Assembly (NCBI GenBank): GCA_903907885.1
Contig: CAIVPY010000624.1
Coordinates: forward strand, 1-5,454
Direction: 5' to 3'
Length of the DNA stretch: 5,454 nucleotides
DNA from: an uncultured Bacteroidota bacterium
GTDB taxonomy: Bacteria > Bacteroidota > Bacteroidia > UKL13-3
In this document: piece by piece, positions 1-5,027 of the stretch
Layout: each line of letters opens with the position of its first letter
Numbering within the stretch: the first letter of the stretch is position 1
Position numbers and translations under genes: made by a program
Notes under the pieces: model-generated
The model's input: the letters and a program-made list of their open reading frames with translations, nothing else
What the model was told of the DNA's origin: nothing
Databases searched by the model: none

Positions 1-1490
1 AAGTTATTGATTACCCCCTCCCCAATCTGTGGAAATTTATCTTTCCAGATGGCCGCTATCGTAGTGCTACTAGGTACTTCAAATTTAATCTTGTACAAAA
101 ACCGCCTGTCAAAAGCTTTATCCAGGTTATCTTCCATATTGGTAGTGGCAATAAATATTCCTTCAAAGTTTTCAAGTTCTTCAAGTAAGATATTTTGAAG
201 TGCATTTTCCATCTGATCTCCACGATCATTTACTTGTCCACGTTTACCAATAATGGCATCAGCCTCATTAAAGAGTAAAACAGGCAATTCATCAAAACAT
301 TCACAGGCATTTTTATAATCTGAGAAAAGGGTTCTGATATTTTTCTCAGTATCGCCGATCCATTTGCTTCGAATTTTACTCGCATCTGATATTAAAATAT
401 GTCGGTTGCTTTGCTTGGCAAGTTGTAAAACAGTTTCTGTTTTACCAGTTCCTGGATGTCCATAGAGAAGAATACTTACCCCTGCACTAAGTCCCTGTTG
501 TTCTAATCTTATTTTCAACTGTCGGAAATTATTTACTTGCAGCAGATCGTGTAATTTATTCACCATCACTTCAGCCTCTGGTTCAAAAAACAAGGCCTTC
601 TCGGCTATCGAATTCGGTTTCAATTCTTTCAGCATTCCCTCTTTATATGGTTTTTTAGTAATATTGTTTTTATCAAAGGAATGAATTGATTTTTCTGTTA
701 AACAATAATTTGTTGAATTATAAAAATCATCTGATTTCGATTCTTTAATTAATCCATTTTTTCTAAATATAATTTCCCCTGAATTCATTTCGTGTCTGAA
801 AGAATATTGCTTAACCATTGGGGGATTGAGGTTGGATAAAATTGAATCTGAATCAATGTTGGCTTGACCCTCAAAATACTGATAACACATCGCTAAGTAT
901 AAGGTCGCTTCATCTGCATTCATGCCTTCTTCAAGAACAAAGGCAGCCAATTCAATCTGTGCGTTATCTTTTATCAATAACTTCGTCCATTTTGTAAAAA
1001 TTTCGTAACTAATTTTACGATCATTACGATCTTTATATTTATTGTTATAGTGCATTAATAATTCAAAAGAATTTTTGGGATGTTTAATTTCCATGTATTT
1101 CCAATCCATCGTAGTAACGCATTTAATAAATTTTCCAGCAATAGCATATTCGGTTAAGGGGAAGAACGAGGTGTCTTGTTTGGGGGTTATCCATTCTCTT
1201 TCAACAAATACTTTCAATATTTTATTTATCACTATAGCAGCTGAAGGTTTTAGGGCTAGGTGTTCAATGAGTTCCCGCACTGATGGCTGGGCATTATTAT
1301 AGTGTATTTGGCAAAGCAGTCCTAGTATTACAGCTTGGTCATTATTACATTTAAAAAACTCATGCAATGTGGCAATTTCAGCCTTATTATTATTAATTAG
1401 TTTCTCCGACAATTGAGAATCTTGCGATTCATTAAATAATTTCTTTAAACTATCCAATACAGGATGAGGAGCTTGATCAAAATTAAACAT
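1..1490 (-). CDS. AAA+ ATPase with long N-terminal domain (C-terminus beyond left edge)
   Basis: The reading frame is open from ATG (1488-1490) to the window edge, giving 496 residues. An in-frame TAG at 1530-1532 makes this the first possible ATG of the frame. The AAA+ core starts near residue 300. Walker A is GHPGTGKT (344-351), and the pore-loop-like segment is SKWIGDTEKN (375-384). Walker B is LLFNEADA (405-412), sensor 1 is ATTN (448-451), and arginine-finger residues lie in AFDRRF (459-464). These are hallmarks of classical AAA ATPases of the SpoVK/CDC48-like group, which use ATP hydrolysis to remodel or unfold proteins. Walker B has Asn408 in place of the usual Asp before the catalytic Glu409. 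Residues 1-300 are mostly helical-looking and match no domain I recognise; they may bind a substrate or partner. No signal peptide or membrane segment is seen, so the protein is probably cytosolic. The C-terminal lid is outside the window. It is divergent from the plus-strand cluster and shares its promoter motif. The AAA assignment is firm; the role is unknown. Confidence 0.93.
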   Translation of the reverse strand, partial: MFNFDQAPHPVLDSLKKLFNESQDSQLSEKLINNNKAEIATLHEFFKCNNDQAVILGLLCQIHYNNAQPSVRELIEHLALKPSAAIVINKILKVFVEREWITPKQDTSFFPLTEYAIAGKFIKCVTTMDWKYMEIKHPKNSFELLMHYNNKYKDRNDRKISYEIFTKWTKLLIKDNAQIELAAFVLEEGMNADEATLYLAMCYQYFEGQANIDSDSILSNLNPPMVKQYSFRHEMNSGEIIFRKNGLIKESKSDDFYNSTNYCLTEKSIHSFDKNNITKKPYKEGMLKELKPNSIAEKALFFEPEAEVMVNKLHDLLQVNNFRQLKIRLEQQGLSAGVSILLYGHPGTGKTETVLQLAKQSNRHILISDASKIRSKWIGDTEKNIRTLFSDYKNACECFDELPVLLFNEADAIIGKRGQVNDRGDQMENALQNILLEELENFEGIFIATTNMEDNLDKAFDRRFLYKIKFEVPSSTTIAAIWKDKFPQIGEGVINN

Positions 1491-1524
1491 GGCGATAAAA
1501 TTTGGTGGAGAATAAATAAAAAAG

Positions 1525-1559
1525 CTAAACTAGGGGGTAAGCTTGTAACGTATTTACAA
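1525..1559 (-). promoter_or_regulatory. Promoter with palindromic operator, driving the AAA+ ATPase
   Basis: On the minus strand, a perfect palindrome TTGTAA-N5-TTACAA (1559 to 1543) is followed by 10 nt and then TAGTTTAG (1532 to 1525), a 7/8 match to the Bacteroidota -7 box TAnnTTTG. The -7 box ends 34 nt before the ATPase ATG at 1490. The TTG of the first half-site sits where a -33 TTG/TTTG box would be expected. The same layout and spacing recur at 1626-1660 and 2291-2325, which is the main support. That a regulator binds here is inference. Confidence 0.6.
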
Positions 1560-1625
1560 TGTTGCTGCTGATTAACATTTGCAAGCAAAAAAATAATTTA
1601 TACAATTCACTTTAATGGGTGATAA

Positions 1626-1660
1626 TTGTAAATAGGTTACAACCCTGGTGATTAATATTG
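1626..1660 (+). promoter_or_regulatory. Promoter with palindromic operator, driving the 186-aa gene
   Basis: A perfect palindrome TTGTAA-N5-TTACAA (1626-1642) is followed by 10 nt and then TAATATTG (1653-1660), a 7/8 match to the TAnnTTTG box. The start codon at 1714 is 53 nt downstream. It is identical in sequence and spacer length to the palindrome at 1543-1559. The N5 is ATAGG here and ATACG there when each is read in the direction of its gene. The palindrome lies between and over the presumed -33 and -7 regions, where a bound repressor would block RNA polymerase. Confidence 0.6.
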
Positions 1661-1713
1661 CACTAAATCAATCAAAGATTTCGATTTCATTGTAAACTTC
1701 AAATGGTAACATT

Positions 1714-2274
1714 ATGAAATCGATACCTTATTGCCCTGTAGCTCGAAAAAAAAGACATCGTATCTCTACTCCAAAAAATGAATGGAAGAAGTATAGACCA
1801 GCTAGTTACCTATATCATTTAAGTAATATTGGATATTCTGATGAAGAAGATAAATTATTAAATAGATTAAATATTGCTACTGAGGGAATTTGTGTAAGGG
1901 ATAAGGGCTTGGGCGGTGTATGGGCGAATAATCAAATCAGAAATGTAAATAATCTCTGGCCGGTTTGGTTTGACACCTGGGATTGTCATACTGATATGGA
2001 TTATTTAGAAATGCTTTATCAATTTAATGTTTGGCGTATTGTTACAGCGGTTATAAAAAACACTTGGTATTTAGATCCAAACCTTATTGATGGTTTAGAA
2101 GGAAGTGGGGATGCTTCTGATTATTTGTATTGTGAAAATACCGTGCACCCGGCTGCTTTACACTTATTTACTTTATCTATCAATGACTATAAAATTTTGT
2201 ATGAAGGTAAATATAATGTGGTATTTGAGTTGTTGCCAGTAAATAAAACTAATGAGTGTATTTCTTTTAAGTGA
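1714..2274 (+). CDS. Hypothetical protein, tentatively ADP-ribosyltransferase-like
   Basis: This is a 186-aa protein with a basic N-terminus (residues 11-28) and no signal peptide or membrane segment. I do not recognise a named family. The order of motifs resembles small ADP-ribosyltransferase/RNA 2'-phosphotransferase (ART) folds. YLYHLS (32-37) resembles the strand carrying the NAD-binding His or Arg. ATEGI (55-59) and GLGGVWANNQ (65-74) resemble the 'GL...vwlt' segment. WRIVTAVIKNTWYLDPN (107-123) resembles the 'ridt...w..D.N' strand and turn. DYLYCENTVHPAALHL (136-151) resembles the terminal 'y....IPP..L' region, which would make Glu141 a candidate catalytic residue. The reading is strengthened by an ADP-ribosylglycohydrolase two genes downstream under the same promoter motif. 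If correct, it transfers ADP-ribose from NAD+ to a protein or nucleic acid; the target is unknown. The start at 1714 has no Shine-Dalgarno sequence, as is usual in this phylum. The coding call is firm; the ART call is an inference that needs structure comparison. Confidence 0.85.
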   Translation: MKSIPYCPVARKKRHRISTPKNEWKKYRPASYLYHLSNIGYSDEEDKLLNRLNIATEGICVRDKGLGGVWANNQIRNVNNLWPVWFDTWDCHTDMDYLEMLYQFNVWRIVTAVIKNTWYLDPNLIDGLEGSGDASDYLYCENTVHPAALHLFTLSINDYKILYEGKYNVVFELLPVNKTNECISFK

Positions 2275-2290
2275 AATTAAAAAATAGTGT

Positions 2291-2325
2291 TTGTAAGAAG
2301 AGTACAAACATCTCTTTTATTATTG
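2291..2325 (+). promoter_or_regulatory. Third promoter/operator copy, driving the 221-aa/ARH gene pair
   Basis: TTGTAA-N5-GTACAA (2291-2307; 11 of 12 palindrome bases match the other two copies) is followed by 10 nt and then TATTATTG (2318-2325), a 7/8 match to TAnnTTTG. The start codon at 2342 is 16 nt downstream, so the leader would be very short. The palindrome can be extended outwards to TGTTTGTA (2288-2295) and TACAAACA (2303-2310), an 8-bp dyad. That could instead be a weak AT-rich terminator for the preceding gene, but the conserved spacing to the -7 box favours a promoter/operator. Confidence 0.5.
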
Positions 2326-2341
2326 TGTTTAAAGAGCTAAA

Positions 2342-3007
2342 ATGAACAACTACGAAATATCAGTAAAGCTGCTAAAAAATTTACCTATTCAGCAAGAAAT
2401 AATTAGTGCTGAAGAGAAGGAATGGTTATTAGATATTGCTGGACCACAATATGAAGAACAGATAAATAATTATCCTTTTCATCAACTTATTTATATTAGT
2501 TCAGATAAACCTATTCCAATTATGTTGTTATCTGGATATAAACCATTTAACAAGAATACGCCTTCATTTAAGGATTGTTTATTGGAACTACCTGCTGTCA
2601 ATTACGAGTATTTGCTTTTTCTTACCAGTCTTTATCCTGTAATTGATCCAGCAAGGCTTATTGTTATTATTCAATCCTATGGATTTCATTGTGAGGTACC
2701 TATTATAGACAAATGGCTTGAATCTAGTTTTGGTTTTCTTGCATATGCACACCAACTGGAGCAGCTTTATTGTATGCTTACCGGATGCAATTATATGGAG
2801 GCCGTTACCTTCCGGAAAGACTGGAACCTAAAAAGGCCCAAAACCAGGGAAATTGCTAATCGTTTGCTTATTTCACCTAAGCTCAACTTATCCGATCTTA
2901 TGAATCTAAACAGCATAGAAAATAATCAGTTTGTTTATACCGCTAATTATTCTGGTGGCTTTAAATTATGGCAGTATATCAATCAGTTAAAAAAAATTAA
3001 TGGGTAA
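2342..3007 (+). CDS. Unrecognised 221-aa protein coupled to the ADP-ribosylglycohydrolase
   Basis: I do not recognise this protein. It has 221 residues, no signal peptide and no clear membrane span. It is rich in Leu, Ile, Tyr and Asn, with an acidic N-terminal part and a basic C-terminal part. The hydrophobic stretch PARLIVIIQSYGF lies in the middle. The most motif-like part is the segment around residues 130-165, with LEQLYCMLTGCNYMEA followed by FRKDWN and a KRPKTREIANRLL helix. Its stop codon overlaps the start of the next gene by 8 nt (ATG at 3000, TAA at 3005-3007), so translation of the two is probably coupled and the products may be needed together. It could be a partner, an immunity factor or a substrate-recognition subunit for the hydrolase, but nothing in the sequence decides this. 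The start ATG at 2342 lies just downstream of a promoter-like sequence; the AAAGAG before it is at best a weak ribosome binding site. Confidence 0.88.
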   Translation: MNNYEISVKLLKNLPIQQEIISAEEKEWLLDIAGPQYEEQINNYPFHQLIYISSDKPIPIMLLSGYKPFNKNTPSFKDCLLELPAVNYEYLLFLTSLYPVIDPARLIVIIQSYGFHCEVPIIDKWLESSFGFLAYAHQLEQLYCMLTGCNYMEAVTFRKDWNLKRPKTREIANRLLISPKLNLSDLMNLNSIENNQFVYTANYSGGFKLWQYINQLKKING

Positions 3008-3956
3008 TCAAAAAAATATAAAGTCAGCTATATGGGGCTTTATCGTGGGTGATGCACTAGGGGTTCCCTATGAATTTACTGATAGGGAAACCATGAAGGC
3101 TTTTCCGGCCACGGGAATGATTGGTTATGGAACACATCATCAGCCGGCGGGCACCTGGAGTGATGATAGTTCATTAATGTTATGTGTACTAGAAAATTTA
3201 ATCCATCAGGGCGGTCCACGTGATTTAGCAGATAGTTTTGTTAATTGGTACACAAAGGGATATATGACAGCACATGGAGAGGTATTTGATATAGGACACA
3301 CAACTAGAAATGCAATTGATAATTTAATTGCCGAAGTAAAACCTCATTTGTCTGGCGGAAATAGGGTTTATTCTGCCGGCAATGGGAGTTTGATGCGTTG
3401 TTTGCCATATGCATTTAAAGAAGATATATCTAAATCAATTAATAGTATGATAATTGAAAACAAGATTACTCATCGGAGTCATCTTTGCCATTTATGTTGC
3501 ATATTTTATGTATGGTTTGTAAAAGAGTTATTAGATGGTGGTGATAAATTATCCGCTATGAAATATGCCATTGCATGTATAAAATTCCGCTGGAATATTT
3601 CAGATGATGAAGAAGAATCTACACATTTAGGCTGGGGTAATTTTAAAAAGCTTTTCGCTAAGGGGTTTTCCAGCTTGCCCGAATCTGAAATACAATCTAC
3701 CGGATATGTATTAAGTACTTTAGAAGCGGTGATCTGGTGTTTTTTAAATACCGATAACTACAAAGACGCTGTTTTAAAAGCAGTGAATTTAGGTGGTGAT
3801 ACAGATACTATTGCTGCTTTAACAGGAGGAGTGGCGGGACTTTACTATGGATATAATTCAATTCAAGAAGAATGGATTAGTGCAGTTGCCAATCCATCAA
3901 TTATTATATCCGTATTGAATAAAATTGATACCAATACAAACAATATTTTAATATAA
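3000..3956 (+). CDS. ADP-ribosylglycohydrolase (DraG/ARH family)
   Basis: This 318-aa protein has the full-length ADP_ribosyl_GH fold, the family of DraG, human ARH1/ARH3 and the bacterial immunity protein Tri1. These enzymes use two Mg2+ ions to cleave the glycosidic bond between ADP-ribose and a protein or small-molecule acceptor, reversing ADP-ribosylation. Visible motifs in order: GFIVGDALGVPYEF (13-26); TWSDDSSLMLC (52-62), with metal ligands Ser54, Asp55 and Asp56; IGHTTRNAI (98-106); GNGSLMR (127-133); and GGDTDTIAAL (265-274), with metal ligands Asp267, Asp269 and Thr270. All expected catalytic residues are present, so the enzyme should be active. There is no signal peptide, so it acts in the cytosol. 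It overlaps the upstream gene by 8 nt and is followed after 10 nt by a small exported-protein gene. In this setting it probably erases a modification made by a nearby ADP-ribosyltransferase, perhaps the 1714-2274 product. Family assignment is very sure; the substrate is unknown. Confidence 0.97.
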   Translation: MGNQKNIKSAIWGFIVGDALGVPYEFTDRETMKAFPATGMIGYGTHHQPAGTWSDDSSLMLCVLENLIHQGGPRDLADSFVNWYTKGYMTAHGEVFDIGHTTRNAIDNLIAEVKPHLSGGNRVYSAGNGSLMRCLPYAFKEDISKSINSMIIENKITHRSHLCHLCCIFYVWFVKELLDGGDKLSAMKYAIACIKFRWNISDDEEESTHLGWGNFKKLFAKGFSSLPESEIQSTGYVLSTLEAVIWCFLNTDNYKDAVLKAVNLGGDTDTIAALTGGVAGLYYGYNSIQEEWISAVANPSIIISVLNKIDTNTNNILI

Positions 3957-3966
3957 TTCATCTAAT

Positions 3967-4242
3967 ATGAAAACCTATTCTATCACCCTTATTATTATAT
4001 GCACAATACTTTGTATTAATTTAAGTCATGCTCAGACAAATGATACTGCAAAAATAAAATATGTTTGGCAGGGCGTAGATAGTTACGATTCGGTCGGGAA
4101 TGAATATCATAAAATAGCCATATTCACAAAGCTTCCTAATAAGCAGGACAGTATTGATTTTGGAATTATTGTGCCATTTAAGAACAAATTAGATAGTTTG
4201 AATTTCATTCGTAAACATGTTAAGCGATTTAAATTACTATAA
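3967..4242 (+). CDS. Small exported protein of unknown function
   Basis: This is a 91-aa protein with a clear Sec signal peptide: Lys2, a hydrophobic stretch at residues 6-19, and a likely cut after Ala22 in SHA|Q, a common form in Bacteroidota. Cys12 and Cys16 lie inside the hydrophobic core without a convincing lipobox, so a lipoprotein is unlikely. The mature part is about 69 residues, starting QTNDTAKIKY and ending in a basic tail (RKHVKRFKLL), with no Cys and no family I recognise. It starts 10 nt after the ARH stop codon and is probably read from the same transcript, although its exported location does not obviously fit a cytosolic ADP-ribosylation module. No terminator is clear after it. 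Confidence 0.8.
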   Translation: MKTYSITLIIICTILCINLSHAQTNDTAKIKYVWQGVDSYDSVGNEYHKIAIFTKLPNKQDSIDFGIIVPFKNKLDSLNFIRKHVKRFKLL

Positions 4243-4368
4243 ACTGTCCACTTAGGCACAAGGTATTTATAGGCAGTAAAAATCAAGCAAATGAACTAAA
4301 ATATTTCATGATGGAGAATGACCTGTCCTGAAATTAGTTTATCCTGCGACACTTATCGAAAACTGTTT

Positions 4369-4376
4369 GTTATGCC
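4369..4376 (-). repeat. Possible half-site of an attC-like element
   Basis: The plus strand reads GTTATGCC, preceded by CTGTTT. On the minus strand this is GGCATAAC followed by AAACAG, which resembles the outer (R''-like) end of the element at 4895-5027. No matching partner end is visible between 4243 and 4362, so the element is either incomplete or a chance match. It lies 52 bp downstream of the minus-strand gene 4428-4817, where a cassette's recombination site would be expected. Confidence 0.2.
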
Positions 4377-4386
4377 TTCGGCGATT

Positions 4387-4421
4387 ACGACATAAAGCCT
4401 TTACTTTTTGGGCAATGTCGT
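4387..4421. other. Hairpin-forming inverted repeat between convergent genes
   Basis: ACGACAT (4387-4393) pairs with ATGTCGT (4415-4421), and inside it GCC (4397-4399) pairs with GGC (4411-4413), leaving an 11-nt loop. It lies 7 bp beyond the stop codon of the minus-strand gene 4428-4817, in the gap between convergent genes, so it may act as a transcription stop or protect the 3' end. There is no clear T-tract on the minus strand, so a standard intrinsic terminator is not supported. Confidence 0.3.
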
Positions 4422-4427
4422 TGGTCC

Positions 4428-4817
4428 TTAATTTATTTGAATTACAATCCTGTTTTTTTCTTCTGCCGACCATTGAACCTGCCACACCCGTCCATCTAGT
4501 TGGTCAAGCAAAATGAAATTCCATATATTTTGGGTTGGATAAAGAAAAAATCTTCCATTTTTCTCGTTTTCTTTTGAAACACGAGTTACTAAGCTCAATG
4601 GAACTTCCATATTGTTATCTTCTAAACTGTATTGAACTTGCCACATTTGTCCATTTCTTGTGTTTAGCTTAATATAAGTCCATTTATTTTGTGTCGAAAA
4701 TAACCGATACACAATACCACTGTCAGGTGAAACTATCGACATTGAAGTTGTTTGATTTTGAGCAAACGCAGTTGTTGTTGCCAAAACAATAAGTAGTGAG
4801 ATAATTATTTTCTTCAT
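4428..4817 (-). CDS. Exported protein with two tandem TQN...WQVQ repeats
   Basis: This is a 129-aa protein with a strong Sec signal peptide: Lys2-Lys3, a hydrophobic core at residues 4-13, and a likely cut after Ala19 in AFA|Q. The mature protein consists of two copies of one unit. Copy 1 (about 38-69) has STQNKW followed by GQMWQVQYS; copy 2 (about 92-123) has PTQNIW followed by GRVWQVQWS. TQN stands at 42-44 and 96-98, and WQVQ at 59-62 and 113-116, both exactly 54 residues apart. Each copy looks like a short beta hairpin ending in an aromatic strand, so the protein is probably a small beta-rich periplasmic or secreted protein. I recall similar WQVQ-containing small proteins as common in Bacteroidota, without known function. 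No Shine-Dalgarno sequence precedes the ATG. It lies between an attC-like palindrome upstream and a hairpin downstream, and may be a mobile cassette gene. Confidence 0.85.
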   Translation of the reverse strand: MKKIIISLLIVLATTTAFAQNQTTSMSIVSPDSGIVYRLFSTQNKWTYIKLNTRNGQMWQVQYSLEDNNMEVPLSLVTRVSKENEKNGRFFLYPTQNIWNFILLDQLDGRVWQVQWSAEEKNRIVIQIN

Positions 4818-4894
4818 ATAATATAACTTTTATGAACTTTTTTGGTAGCCAATAATTTCTTTCTCATCGCCAGTACTGTCTGTTTACTCGCTGT

Positions 4895-5027
4895 CGCATA
4901 ACGTTTTGCAGATTGGCGATGGGCGGGCTTTTCAGCACAAAAGTTTGTTCGGAGAACTGAACTTTCGGCTACTACAAAACTGTCAAGCGGAGACGAAACC
5001 CCGCCTATTGCCAATGTGCTGTTAGCG
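4895..5027 (-). repeat. attC-like imperfect palindrome (integron-type site or intergenic repeat)
   Basis: Nested inverted arms with small symmetric gaps are visible. Outer: CGCATAAC (4895-4902) against GTTAGCG (5021-5027), with one bulged base. Middle: GCAGATTGGC (4908-4917) against GCCAATGTGC (5010-5019), with one mismatch. Inner: GGCGGG (4922-4927) against CCCGCC (5000-5005), with 4-nt gaps on both sides between it and the middle arm. A small apical hairpin GTTC-GGA-GAAC lies at 4947-4957. On the minus strand it starts with a CGCTAAC box and ends with a GTTATGCG box, as in integron attC sites (R'' RYYYAAC, R' GTTRRRY), though neither box fits the consensus fully. At 133 bp it is in the size range of the Vibrio superintegron repeats. 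It follows a minus-strand gene directly and precedes another in the same direction, as in a cassette array. No integrase is in view. A lineage-specific intergenic repeat is the main alternative. Confidence 0.5.

Noticed and set aside
7..198. 63-aa plus-strand reading frame
   Set aside because: It is antisense to the AAA+ coding sequence, which has clear Walker and sensor motifs. It is a shadow frame.
1075..1302. 75-aa plus-strand reading frame
   Set aside because: It is antisense to the N-terminal region of the AAA+ ATPase, with no protein-like features of its own.
1690..1695. Fourth TTGTAA half-site before the 1714 start codon
   Set aside because: No TTACAA partner at the 5-nt spacing and no -7-like box follow it. 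A lone hexamer is expected by chance in AT-rich DNA.
2288..2310. 8-bp dyad TGTTTGTA/TACAAACA as an intrinsic terminator after the 186-aa gene
   Set aside because: The stem is AT-rich, with only two GC pairs, and the following T-tract is interrupted. The core matches the two operators upstream with the same spacing to a -7 box, so an operator/promoter is the better reading.
4324..4351. TGTC...GACA ends suggesting an insertion-sequence terminus
   Set aside because: Only 4-bp terminal matches, with no transposase fragment and no visible target duplication.
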